Shown: positions 47,801 through 59,866 of the stretch, one piece after another
Position numbering within the stretch: the stretch's first letter is position 1
Layout: every line of letters starts with the position of its first letter
Assembly (NCBI GenBank): GCA_964030475.1
Contig: CAXIPT010000001.1
Location: forward strand, 20,450,778 to 20,514,777
Length of the DNA: 64,000 nucleotides
Origin: Tethya wilhelma
Taxonomy: Eukaryota; Porifera; Demospongiae; Tethyida; Tethyidae
Direction of reading: 5' to 3'
Made by a program: the position numbers and the translations under genes
The notes under the pieces: generated by a model
Told to the model about the DNA's origin: nothing
Seen by the model: the letters and a program-made list of their open reading frames with translations, nothing else
Database searches by the model: none

Positions 47801-50120
47801 AATTTTGCAGATAAAAACTTTCGTGGATCGATCGTGATCCGTGAAAACTGCAAAAGTTAAACCCTGCAAAACTTTCCCGCTATACGGTGCAGTCTCAATC
47901 AGAATCTACCTAGTACGGGTACATTGTATACACTAGCTATATCATGGCAGACACACACTCACTCACCTATGATTAAATGGACCTTTGGATGTCCACTCTA
48001 TATCACTCATCTTCAGCTCCTCACACAGCTGGCTATATTTCTCCTCCTGCATGCATATATAGATATCCACCCATATACTTACTTTGTTACACGTCATCAT
48101 CGTGCTAGTTATAAAGTTGACCAAGAGATGCATGAAGTTGTACATGTATGAGACTTACCAAGAGAAAGTCTGGTAGCTCAATCTGAGAGTCAGCCTCAAA
48201 CTGTTTCTGGATCTGTTCTTGCACACCCACGTCCAAGTAGAGGGGGTTGATCCAACCAGAAAGGACATCGAGCTAAAAAATGTAAGTTAATTGGACAACT
48301 GCATCAACATAGGATCACTGCATGCAAATTTAATCTTTACAAACAATCCCACACCTAAAGGAACCCTCCCAATGTCTGCTCAGGCAAGTATCTAGATCGT
48401 TGCATGTACAGTTCTCAACTTGAATTAGCAACAGTTCTACCAGGCTGATGCCTTTTCCATCTCAAAATTTTCTCAGTAAGAAATGGATCTAGCTAAGCTT
48501 GATGCAGACTAGACAGTATGTACTAGCAATGATAAACAAACTCACTCCCATTGGCATAGGTGGATATAGTGGTACTTTGGGTTCCTTATAAGGAGTGGGT
48601 CGTGGTGCAGGTGGACCGTGGAACCAGCCATTCACTGAGAGCCGAGTCTTAGTGGCTGAAAGTACCTCAGCTACCTGCACACGTTGTGTGAGTGTGAGAT
48701 AAAAACACTATATATGGTGTCCATCAAATAAAACAGTATTGTTTCAATAACACAACAAAGACAAGAATATTTATTTAGTTAAAAAAATTTTTTTCACTAA
48801 GATGTTCCTCTTAAATTGAAATTGTAATTAAAGCAATAACCCCAGGGGGTTGGAGCTTAATGGCATATCAACGCAATAAGAGGGGGTAGCCTGTAGAGGT
48901 GATGACCATTACCTGATGGAAGGAGACGGCATTGACGTCAAAGAAGACAAAGTTGTTCCACATCGGCAAGATGGACTTTACCATTTCACTTGGCTGACCA
49001 TTACCTGGCACATTATGATACTACAGTCATTGATACAAGTACCTTCAGGTACACACACACATACATAATGGTACTAACCATCCACAGCGAAGAGATCCAG
49101 TGCACCTAATTTCCACGATCATTGATTCAAGCCGCCAAGGTGTTAAGGCACATGTAGTCAAAAGAAAATGATAAAGTATCATCATGAGTTTGATAGCAAT
49201 TGTATAGCAGCAAAACTTGAGTAACTTTAAGCTCATGTAAGCGATTATACTACAAATTTTAACTCTCTACTGTCCTGCTGAGTTACATACTTAACCCTTT
49301 CTCATACCTCCATCATCTTTGGTCCACTCTGGAACAAGATAATAGATAAACGCAATCCTCCTTCCCTCCAGCTCATCATCATGACACAACAGTACATCTG
49401 TATGGTGACAAGCGAGGCTTGACTTGCAAACCATTACTAACAATCCTGGAGCCTCCCCCCCCTTTCCATAGCTAATCTAGCTGTCAGTACAGTACTCAGG
49501 AGCAAGTAGAAACCTTGGACAAGAGTCCTATATATTGCTACTCAGATGCTACAAAACAAGCTATAGTGGAGTGGGTATTAAGTAATTCCAGTCATAAACC
49601 TTTGCATAATGTGCATAATTATACTTCTGATATCAGTGTTGCTACCCATACAAAAACAAAACAACAACAAGAGTAAATTGCACTGCATGTGTATCCTCTC
49701 TAGCCAACTACACACTGTGTTCTTATTACAAAGATTTCTTACTCAGGCTAACATGCATGCATTATTAGAGAGTTGAGGGGAAGGGGAAAATTTGGGGGGG
49801 AGGAGGTGGATGTAATTAAGTTTGAGGGGGTAGTAGGGGAGTACTACAGGAACTGAGTTTCTCAAGACATTTATAACTTTTTGCGTGACTATTGTAAACA
49901 TATTTCCTAGTCTGGGGAGTATACAGGAACAAATTGCTTCTCAAAACTTATCGCTTGTGACCGTCTTGAATACTCACCAATAATTATACTTACAAAGCAA
50001 CAATTATTATATGCTATACCTGTGAACTCATACTTTGAACATGTCATGTCAATGCCGTCAGTGAGTTCAAGTCCAGTTGCTTCTCTCAGCCAGGGAAGAA
50101 CTTGAGAATGAAAGAATGAC
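44831..50120 (-). CDS. OGFOD1: OGFOD1 prolyl 3-hydroxylase, copy A (N-terminus missing)
   Basis: Exons from N to C: 50020-50120, 49308-49397, 49079-49105 (27-nt microexon), 48913-49004, 48546-48674, 48159-48272, 47967-48046, 45295-45875, 45142-45200, 44831-45046; phases agree throughout. OGFOD1 is a 2-oxoglutarate/Fe(II) oxygenase (yeast Tpa1) that hydroxylates a proline of ribosomal protein uS12 (RPS23). The catalytic domain shows [20 protein letters not shown] with the HxD iron ligands, [32 protein letters not shown] with the distal His, and the 2-oxoglutarate Arg in [13 protein letters not shown]. The second, non-catalytic fold ends with [52 protein letters not shown] and LNHRG. The exon 45295-45875 contains a long acidic/Ser insert. 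N-terminal exons are not on this copy; the next upstream exon lies beyond the AG repeat in copy C. Convergent with the receptor kinase (294 bp apart). Confidence 0.93.
46342..46741. mobile_element. 400-bp palindromic MITE with perfect 9-bp target duplication
   Basis: Ends TAGCCTCGTTCCCAGGCTC and GAGCCTGGGAATGAGGCTA; the inverted arms extend imperfectly for about 130 bp each. Flanked by AGCAAAGCT on both sides (46333-46341 and 46742-46750). It lies in the large intron of OGFOD1 copy A. The centre holds an ATG followed by AAAATAAGCAAG and a GTAAGT splice-donor motif. It is the longest member of the family seen at 6623, 10651, 10752 and 25436. Confidence 0.88.
46915..47470. repeat. 81-bp minisatellite, about seven units
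   Basis: The anchor GATCAGCATC starts at 46941, 47022, 47103, 47188, 47269 and 47350, with a variant at 47432: steps of 81, 81, 85, 81, 81 and 82. Each unit reads as 27 codons and the array is open over long stretches on both strands. A degenerate unit follows to about 47530. Confidence 0.92.
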
Positions 50121-50127
50121 CTTCAGA

Positions 50128-50132
<5 letters not shown>
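48445..50132. repeat. 1,688-bp segment repeated without visible change at 57995-59682
   Basis: Constant offset of 9,550 bp, including introns, with no mismatch found by eye. It spans five OGFOD1 exons and ends in the AG repeat before the n at 50197. Confidence 0.9.
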
Positions 50133-50196
<64 letters not shown>

Positions 50197-50197
50197 N
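50133..50197. repeat. AG microsatellite ending in a single n
   Basis: Contig-join signature: the AG run ends in one n and the sequence then resumes in the middle of an OGFOD1 C-terminal exon. Confidence 0.9.
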
Positions 50198-52365
50198 ATT
50201 TGGAATCGATAAGTCATGCACTTCTCGATCCTTCTCAAGTTCATCAACATCAGAGTGGTTGCCGGCGGTTGATTCGCCAGCGGTACCTGATTCAGCACCA
50301 GAAGAGGAAGGAAGGTCAGCATTGCCGCCATCCTTTGATCTGATGACATTGTGTGCCAAGTCTAAACCGGTCAAGTGTGAGAGGAGACGACAGAAAGGTT
50401 CAGAGAGGATCACGTCCAAACAGGCCTTTGTTGATGAAGGAAGAGCTGTGGAATCAGCTTGAAGTACCCTCCTATATTCATGAGAATATATAATATCATA
50501 CAAACAATAAGTGTGATACTACAGACTGTGTGACGATGATGTAACACACAACCTATACTAATCTGAACTAGCGCTTTTACAGTACTTCCCCATAGACTCT
50601 CAGTGCACGAAACATAGTCACGGAAGTCTCTAGTCAAACATTTTTGTGTTTTAACTTTCGCGGATGAGCTGTGCGAGTCCATATGTATTATGCATTACAG
50701 AGAATTTTGCGGATAAAAACTTTCATGGATGGATCGTGATCCGCGAAAACCGCAAAAGTTCAACCCTGCAAAACTTTCCCGCTATACGGTATATCATGGC
50801 ACACACACTCACTCACCGGTGATTGAAAGGACCTTTCGCTGTCCACTTTATATCACTCATCTTTATCTCCTCACACAACTGGCTGTACTTCTCCTCCTGC
50901 ATGCATGCATGAGTTCATACACTGTGACATATCCTAACCTTGCTTACATGGATGTAGCTATAAAGCTGATCAAGACATCCATGAAGTTTACCAAGAGAAG
51001 AAGCTATAACAGAAGCTTACCAAGAGAAGAAGCTATAACAGAAGCTTACCAAGAGAAGAAGCTATGAAGTTTACTAAGAGAAGAAGCTATAACTAAAGCT
51101 TACCAAGAGGAAGTCTGGTAGTTCAATCTGAGAATCAGCTTCAAACTGTTTCTGGATCTGTTCTTGCACACCCACGTCCAAGTAGAGAGGGTTGACCCAA
51201 TCAGAGAGGACATCGAGCTAAAGGAATGTAAGTTAATCGGACAACTGCATCAACATAAGATCACTGCGTGAAAATTTAACCTTTACAAACAATCCCAAAC
51301 CTAAAGGAACCCTCCCAGCGCCTGCTCAGGCAAGTATCTAGATCACTGTATGTATAGTTCTCAACTTGAATTAGTAACAGTCCTACCAGGCTGATGCCTT
51401 TTTTCCATCCTGAAATTTTCTCAGAAGAAAAGGATCTAGCCAAGCTTGATCCAGACCAGACTAGACAGTAATGTACTAGCAATGATAAACCAACTCACTC
51501 CCATTGGTATAGGTGGATACAGTGGTAGCTTGGGTTCCTTATAAGGAGTGGGTCGTGGTGCAGGTGGACCGTGGAACCAGCCATTCACTGAGAGCCGAGT
51601 TTTAGTGGCTGAAAGTACCTCAGCTACCTGCACATGTGTGTGAGTACGAGGTGAAACAACTATATAAGGTGTCCGTCAAATAAAACGGCATTGTTTCAAT
51701 AACACAACAAAGACAAGAATATTTATTTAGCTAATAATTTTTTCACTAACATAACTCATTAGTTTCTGTTAAATAGAGAAATTGCAATTAAACCAATAAC
51801 CACAGGGGGTTGGAGCTTAATGGCATATCAACACCCATAAGAGGGGGCAGCTTGTATAGAGGTGATGACCATTACCTGATGGAAGGAGACGGCATTGACG
51901 TCAAAGAAGACAAAGTTGTTCCACATCGGCAAGATGGACTTTACCACTTCACTTGGCTGACCATTACCTGGTATATTATGATACTACAGTCAATGGTACA
52001 AGTACCTTCAGGTACATACACACATACATAATGGTACTAACCATCCACAGCGAAGAGATCCAGTGCACCTAATTTCCACGATCATCGATTCAAACCGTCA
52101 AGGTGTTAAGGCACATGTAATCAAAAGAAAATAATAAAGTATGATCATGAGTTTGTATAACAATTGTATAGCAGCAAAACTTGAATAATTAATTTTAACC
52201 TCATGTAAGCCATTACACTACAAAATTTAACTCTTTGCTGTCCTGCTGAGTTACATGCTTAACCCTTTATAATACCTCCATCATCTTTGGTCCACTCTGG
52301 AACAAGATAGTAGATGAACGCAATCCTCCTTCCCTCCAGCTCATCATCATGACACAACAGTACAT
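50198..52365 (-). CDS. OGFOD1 copy B, diverged partial copy
   Basis: Exons N to C: 52276-52365, 52042-52068, 51876-51967, 51499-51627, 51104-51217, 50817-50896, 50198-50471 (cut at n). All match copy A in length and phase, and the frames are open. Protein differences include [11 protein letters not shown] for [25 protein letters not shown] for [14 protein letters not shown], and [19 protein letters not shown] for [19 protein letters not shown]. Introns differ clearly. The similarity ends near 52600, so the N-terminal exons are missing, and the C-terminal third is missing beyond the n. Either the other haplotype or a tandem paralogue. Confidence 0.8.
50988..51109 (-). repeat. 29-bp tandem repeat multiplying a 5' splice site
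   Basis: The motif TTACCAAGAG recurs at 50988, 51017, 51046, 51071 (as TTACTAAGAG) and 51100. On the coding strand each is a CTCTTG-GTAAG-like donor. The 51100 unit is the one used by the exon 51104-51217; copy A has only one. Confidence 0.85.
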
Positions 52366-52599
52366 CTGTATCGTGACAAGCAAGCCGTGATTTACAAACC
52401 ATTACTAACAATCCTAGAGTCCCGTCCCCCCCTTCCATAGCTAAGCTAGCTCTTAGTACTCAGGAACAAGTAGAAATCTTGGACAAGAGTTCTATTGCTA
52501 CTCAAGCTACAGTGGAGTGGGTATTAAGTAATTCCAGTCATAAACCTTTGCATAATGTGCATAAATATAATTCTGATATCAGTGTTGCTACCCATATAA

Positions 52600-55500
52600 A
52601 TGAAAGCACCGATGGTGCACAAGCCTCGGCACACTCATTGACAACTAGCTAGTGCACTTGTATGCATATTATACTGTGTAAAAGAGTGTATCATAGCTAC
52701 ATGTACGTATGAGTACTATGAGTCAATGTATTAGAAAATAATCACCTATAGGCACACAGTGACACTGTCCGTACAGCCACCACCATATCTCTGTGATGAA
52801 GCAGCAGGCCAACTAGCTGGCATGCATAAATAAACATGCATGTGTACAAAAGACCATTAGTACCGAGACTCATGCAACAAGTCCCAGCTCAGTATGCCTG
52901 ATCTGTGTCAGCGGCCTAGCACTGATGATCAATCATGACTGATCCGCAGTGGTCTCAGCTAGCCGATAGTACAATGATCTCAGTAAGGAAAACTCACTTT
53001 AGAAAATCCATTGAACCAGTGGTAAAACTTTGAACAGTAATGCTTAGTTATACTGCTCGAAAGCAGATATTCAACTAGCCTGAACCATACTGAGACAGGT
53101 CATACTGCATCAAGTGATGCTGCATCATGGCAGTATGCAGTCAAGAGACAAGTTGCAGCATATAAAACAATCAATTGAGTTACTTACTTGTGCAAGCAGC
53201 TAAGCCAACTGAACCACATCACATCCAGCTAGAGCCAGAGCTTTGAACTGAACTGAGCATATCTGGTCCAACTGTAATTCTAGATAACGCACACTACATG
53301 GGGCATGATCGTGGGTGCGGATTCGAAGCTAAGCATTCTGGGAAGCATAAAGCCTCAAATCTCAGAAACTACAGCGTATTGCAAGATTCTACACAACAAA
53401 TTTCTAGATAATTCTGATTCATGAACGTAAGTACCTTCTGTTTGTACCATGGAGCTGCCATTCTTCAGATAATCTAGTAACAGACACCATAGATAATATA
53501 TTATTTATGCAGACACACAGACAAAATGACTACCGTAACCCTCTGCAATTGCTACGCACGAGGCTTAACTATTGGAGAACCCAAGAACCTTTCCCACTAA
53601 AACTAGTGGAGAATCCAAGAACCTTTCCCACTAAAACTAGTGGAGAACCCAAGAACCTNTAGCTTAAAACAAGATTTTATTACATAAGTTAAAAATTATG
53701 TATTCTTACAAGTTTACTAGATATTATTATGCATGTGTGTATCATGCACGCTCATTATTTAACAATCTCTGTGTATGTGTGTATGTGCATATCATCACAT
53801 TAAGTCAGTAATGAGCTGAAGAGGTGGTGAGCAATTTGATCCTAATCTGGTGTAATTTGTAGCCCTACATCATAATGGGTTAATTCAATTATGGAGGTAT
53901 GAAGAACATCTTAACCTCTGCAATTGCATGCAGTCGGTCGGCATTCAATGAGTCCAGACTCAAAGATGCCTGGCTATATCTATAGCTCTCCAGCATGAAT
54001 ACTTTGTGCAGATGTTGATATAACTGTGTGCGTGCACTTGTACAATGTAACTTGTACGTTCAAAAATTTCTCTCTTTTTCTTTCATTGATGTATGTTTTT
54101 GTTAATCTGTTCTTGTGCAATACATGGGGTATACCTATATGGACTGACCTAATTCCAAATCCTGTTTGTTAAACTATGATGCTTATACGTGATATGCTTA
54201 TATGGTGCTAATTTTTCAGCCAAAGCAACTAGTGTTTTAATGTTTATTTTTCATGCATTTGACGCTCTGGTTACACCGTGGATGTTTGTCGTAAATACAC
54301 ATGTCCATTCTTCATTTATGGAGTCGATGCAACACAAGTATGTGCCATGATGTAATGTTTTTTCCTTCTAAATAGCCTTGTGGTCAACTGTTGAATAAAC
54401 TTCGCATGATCATTTGGGGATTTTCTTTCACAGTTTGCCCTGTAGGGACTAGACTGCTTCCAAAAGCCTTACCATGGAGATCGAGTCATGCATGCATGTG
54501 TATGGTATACTCACACATTTATATCATGATAATATTATGTGAAATGATGATCGGAGTACAGAGTAATGACTGGTTCGTATTTGCTTGCATACTAGAATCC
54601 AAAACATGAAACTGTATGTGTGTGTGTGTATGCTTCTTTCATTGAATTCGCAGACAGTGTTGTGAATTCCAAGTCCATCACGAAATCTATCGATCTAGTA
54701 GGTGTTGTCTTCTCTCCTGGCATATCCTGCTGAATCATAATTGTCCCTACAATTTGTGTGTGCATAGTTACATGTTTGTGCATCCAAACCTTTTCTGTGT
54801 CTCATCTGAATGTTGGAACACCAATGAAAACATGTTTACACTGAGCGCAGTGGAGAATGCATTGTGTATTCACATAATAATATTATTATAGTAGCTTTTA
54901 CCCATGATGCAGTGTTGAAGTTCATTTTCCTTTGCATACATACATACACACAATCTCATACCATTTATGTGTAAGGTTCAAAGTTCAGACAATTCTGTCA
55001 TAATACAAGCATTATGTCATGAGCTTGACCACAGTGCTATATATAGTATGACTTACATAGCCATTATAGTTCCTCTCAATGAAGCTACATAATTATATCC
55101 ATGGAATTTCCTCCTGTATAGGAATGACGTGTAGACTTCCAGTAACTTCATGGTTGCACTGATCTCCTCAATTTAAGCTCTTTAGGTTCCTCTGTACTTC
55201 CTCATGTACCCTCACTCACTCCCTGCTCTTGTGCAATATCTAGAATGGTCTTGATCTTCCTTAGTTTCACTTCCAGTAGTTTCTAGCACTCAGAGATGGC
55301 TAGCTTGTTGGCTATATATTTGCTCGATACACACTGTATAGGCACCCTTTTGTTGTTGTCATGACAATCATCATGCAGTCATCATGCATGTATATGCACG
55401 TTCAGATTAACCTATAATGTCATCCATCATGCATGAATCAAAGTATTATGACGTTGTAAAAATGTTGCTTGTATTTGTCCTTGTATAGATTGTGTAATTT

Positions 55501-57994
55501 TCCTGGAACGTTATAATCTCTCTTTTGATCATTTGATATCTTCTGTAAGCAAATTATATCCTATATGACGTTGTTGAGAGTATAGATAATTTGCCTTGTG
55601 GACTTTTGCAACTTTATCCCGTGAGAATATCCTGGTTTACATCCCATGCTTTGTAGCCCCCTAATTCTATCACAATGTGGTCACACATACACATATAGTA
55701 TGATACAATTATAGTCTTCGATACACCGGATAATTTTCCACCAATTCTTCTCACTTGTAGCATAACAGACACTTGCGGTGTGTATATACAAGAATGTGTG
55801 CGTCACTCGGATTCACCGATGATAAGTTGATAAGTCTGGTTTGAGAACCCAAAGCAAAATACACAGAATACCTCAAATTGTGGGAGGCTGTTTTCCCAAT
55901 TAAGCTGTTATAACGATCATAATGTGTTTGCATGGCATGCTTGAGAACGCACGCGTGTGTGTACACATGTAACCTTATCCTCCTATTGATGTAAATAGTA
56001 AAGCCATAATTTGCTGCGTGCAATGTCTTGGAAAAAACAACCTAATTTTTTTGCATCGCTGGACTTGTGCAGTCACTTACTCTACAATAATGCATACCGT
56101 ATAGTTTTGTGAAAATTCCTTTGGAAATAGACATGCATGCATCAACAACCACACACAGGCTATAGGCCATGCAGTATATGATCAAAGAGGTCAATAAACA
56201 TGTTAATATAAGCTTTTTGCCACAGAGACTGTTCATATTGGTACTATACCTTGCCATAAATTCAACTAACACTCATGCATACACTGCATAAAATTAAGGT
56301 TTGTAGAGTCACTGCATGTGACTGCATATATAGCCATGGACAATTCAGCTCATCTTTGATGCATCAATATTAGGTGATTCCTGCATAATGCATATATGAG
56401 TTGGTTCTAAAACTGTACACACATCACTCCCACATCTGTGTTTATACATGTGGTGTGTCTTTATCAATATGTAGGCATCCAGAGTTGCCATGAGAGCATG
56501 CAAACAATCCCATGTGTACCATCCTGCATGCATGCCATACTTGAAGGAGGTCAAATAGTTTGCACTTATACTTAACACACATGCATGCACTAGATTTGCT
56601 TGAGCTTCTTATTATGTTATTTGTTAATAATTCAAATTTTACTTAAAGTGATATGCATTGCATCCTTTGCATCCTTTGCATACAAGGATGCATGATACTT
56701 GTTATTGCTTGAAAAAACTTTGGACTTATACAGTGGCATGCAAACAAATTGTATGTTTGTTTTCCATAAAAGTAGTCGCTGTGTCTACGTGGAGTTCTAT
56801 ATACTGACTGTCTCTTATAGCTATAGCTCACGCAGTCTTTATACCATGCATGATTATCGTGTGTGTACAGCATGCATGCGTGTTTGTTGTAAATTGTATA
56901 TTCAATGCATGCTGTTTGGCTATAAAAAGTGCATATCTTGAAAGATTGACACCATGGTTACCACGTTCCTAAGATTGGATGGTGTTGGGTGGAAGGCAAA
57001 TGTTTTCTATGCGTTTGACAGTGTAAGTTGTTGGCAGTTTAACGGAGCTGTTTGATGTGTGCAATTTTAAAGTCATAACTTGATGTTTCCATAATTTGTG
57101 CTGCTTTTGATTTTGGAAAGCAAGACATGTAGGGGGTATAAGTGGTTTTTAAGAGGGACATCTACTTGCAAATACATGCCTGTACGTTTGTAAAGTTACA
57201 AATTGTGGGCAGGTTGTCTAAGTGGGTACAATATTTCTTTTGAGAGGTGAAGTTCTGAAAGGGTATAGCTCATATATATTAAGGTTAAAAATCAGTGGGA
57301 AAGCAAAACCATGAATTGTGAATATATATATGATTGTATGTGTGTTGACATCAAGGTCTTAAACATTCTAGCAGTTTTGTTCACAAAGGACATTGTTCTA
57401 ATTAATCAGTCCTTTTCTCCTCAAAAAATATTGAAATTCGATCGACCGTATTTTAATGTATGGATTTGGTGTGTACACATGTTACATAGTGAATGATTAC
57501 TGACTCTTAGATAACTCTCATCGTAGATTAACGTAGTGTGTATGTGACTTTCAAACCTTTAGGTATGCTGTGGTTTTCTGATTTACCCCCACTGGGAGTG
57601 TGAATGGTCCAACATGTTTTGTGAACACTATTGATAACTCTATTTGTTACTTGACTTGTAAATTGTGTCGAACGTAACGCATCAACCACATACAGTTTGT
57701 TGTAAAACTTTAACTTAAATGTGCTAATTATTGATGAATCAACTACCTACTTGTCTTGAGATTTGCCACCCTCTTACAGACGTGTGCACAACTGTTTTAT
57801 TTTTCCCTATATAGTATTTAATTGTTCATTTCAGTGGTTTTTGTTGTCATTGACAACTGTCCATTGCATGCCGCATTGCATGAGTTTAGCCGATCTGACG
57901 TGTACAATTGAAGTGAAATTGCACAGTGTTGATTGCATTGTTACAGTAATAGACTATAGTTGCATGTTGTGTGTTTTCATGAAACATGATTTTT
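52600..57994. other. Non-coding stretch between OGFOD1 copies B and C
   Basis: No recognisable exon on either strand. It contains a three-unit tandem repeat at 53570-53658 that ends in an n at 53659, then AT-rich DNA with many TGCATGCA-type palindromes. From 53660 to 57994 there is no similarity to the rest of the window that I noticed. Confidence 0.5.
53570..53658. repeat. Three-unit tandem repeat of about 36 bp, broken by n
   Basis: Units contain CCAAGAACCTTTCCCACTAA followed by AACTAGTGGAGAA; the third stops at CCAAGAACCT next to the n at 53659. The short GAACCCAAGAACCT also occurs at 63906. Confidence 0.75.
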
Positions 57995-59671
57995 CTGATG
58001 CCTTTTCCATCTCAAAATTTTCTCAGTAAGAAATGGATCTAGCTAAGCTTGATGCAGACTAGACAGTATGTACTAGCAATGATAAACAAACTCACTCCCA
58101 TTGGCATAGGTGGATATAGTGGTACTTTGGGTTCCTTATAAGGAGTGGGTCGTGGTGCAGGTGGACCGTGGAACCAGCCATTCACTGAGAGCCGAGTCTT
58201 AGTGGCTGAAAGTACCTCAGCTACCTGCACACGTTGTGTGAGTGTGAGATAAAAACACTATATATGGTGTCCATCAAATAAAACAGTATTGTTTCAATAA
58301 CACAACAAAGACAAGAATATTTATTTAGTTAAAAAAATTTTTTTCACTAAGATGTTCCTCTTAAATTGAAATTGTAATTAAAGCAATAACCCCAGGGGGT
58401 TGGAGCTTAATGGCATATCAACGCAATAAGAGGGGGTAGCCTGTAGAGGTGATGACCATTACCTGATGGAAGGAGACGGCATTGACGTCAAAGAAGACAA
58501 AGTTGTTCCACATCGGCAAGATGGACTTTACCATTTCACTTGGCTGACCATTACCTGGCACATTATGATACTACAGTCATTGATACAAGTACCTTCAGGT
58601 ACACACACACATACATAATGGTACTAACCATCCACAGCGAAGAGATCCAGTGCACCTAATTTCCACGATCATTGATTCAAGCCGCCAAGGTGTTAAGGCA
58701 CATGTAGTCAAAAGAAAATGATAAAGTATCATCATGAGTTTGATAGCAATTGTATAGCAGCAAAACTTGAGTAACTTTAAGCTCATGTAAGCGATTATAC
58801 TACAAATTTTAACTCTCTACTGTCCTGCTGAGTTACATACTTAACCCTTTCTCATACCTCCATCATCTTTGGTCCACTCTGGAACAAGATAATAGATAAA
58901 CGCAATCCTCCTTCCCTCCAGCTCATCATCATGACACAACAGTACATCTGTATGGTGACAAGCGAGGCTTGACTTGCAAACCATTACTAACAATCCTGGA
59001 GCCTCCCCCCCCTTTCCATAGCTAATCTAGCTGTCAGTACAGTACTCAGGAGCAAGTAGAAACCTTGGACAAGAGTCCTATATATTGCTACTCAGATGCT
59101 ACAAAACAAGCTATAGTGGAGTGGGTATTAAGTAATTCCAGTCATAAACCTTTGCATAATGTGCATAATTATACTTCTGATATCAGTGTTGCTACCCATA
59201 CAAAAACAAAACAACAACAAGAGTAAATTGCACTGCATGTGTATCCTCTCTAGCCAACTACACACTGTGTTCTTATTACAAAGATTTCTTACTCAGGCTA
59301 ACATGCATGCATTATTAGAGAGTTGAGGGGAAGGGGAAAATTTGGGGGGGAGGAGGTGGATGTAATTAAGTTTGAGGGGGTAGTAGGGGAGTACTACAGG
59401 AACTGAGTTTCTCAAGACATTTATAACTTTTTGCGTGACTATTGTAAACATATTTCCTAGTCTGGGGAGTATACAGGAACAAATTGCTTCTCAAAACTTA
59501 TCGCTTGTGACCGTCTTGAATACTCACCAATAATTATACTTACAAAGCAACAATTATTATATGCTATACCTGTGAACTCATACTTTGAACATGTCATGTC
59601 AATGCCGTCAGTGAGTTCAAGTCCAGTTGCTTCTCTCAGCCAGGGAAGAACTTGAGAATGAAAGAATGACC

Positions 59672-59682
<11 letters not shown>
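57995..59682. repeat. Second unit of the 1,688-bp repeat
   Basis: Copy of 48445-50132. Its left edge abuts unrelated sequence with no n; its right edge runs through the AG repeat (59675-59729) into the next upstream OGFOD1 exon. Confidence 0.9.
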
Positions 59683-59732
<50 letters not shown>

Positions 59733-59866
59733 AAATACATGTATCTACATGATAACAAACAATCAGTAGTAACCTATTTTGCTATTTGATTTAAAATATC
59801 AAATAGCATATTATACCTGAGTTTAGATATGCAAGGAGATCGTTTGAATTTCTTAAGGTCATCAGA
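58096..59866 (-). CDS. OGFOD1: OGFOD1 copy C, N-terminal half of the catalytic domain
   Basis: Exons N to C: 59817-59866 ([16 protein letters not shown]), 59570-59670 ([28 protein letters not shown]), 58858-58947, 58629-58655, 58463-58554, 58096-58224. The first exon is the one copy A lacks, and its phase (ends in AG, next starts G TCA) fits exactly. Joining 59817-59866 to copy A would extend that gene. The remaining N-terminal exons (before SDDLKK) were not found between 59867 and 61500. It carries the same HDDELEG iron-binding segment as copy A. Probably the same gene as copy A, split by misassembly, rather than a third locus. Confidence 0.85.
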
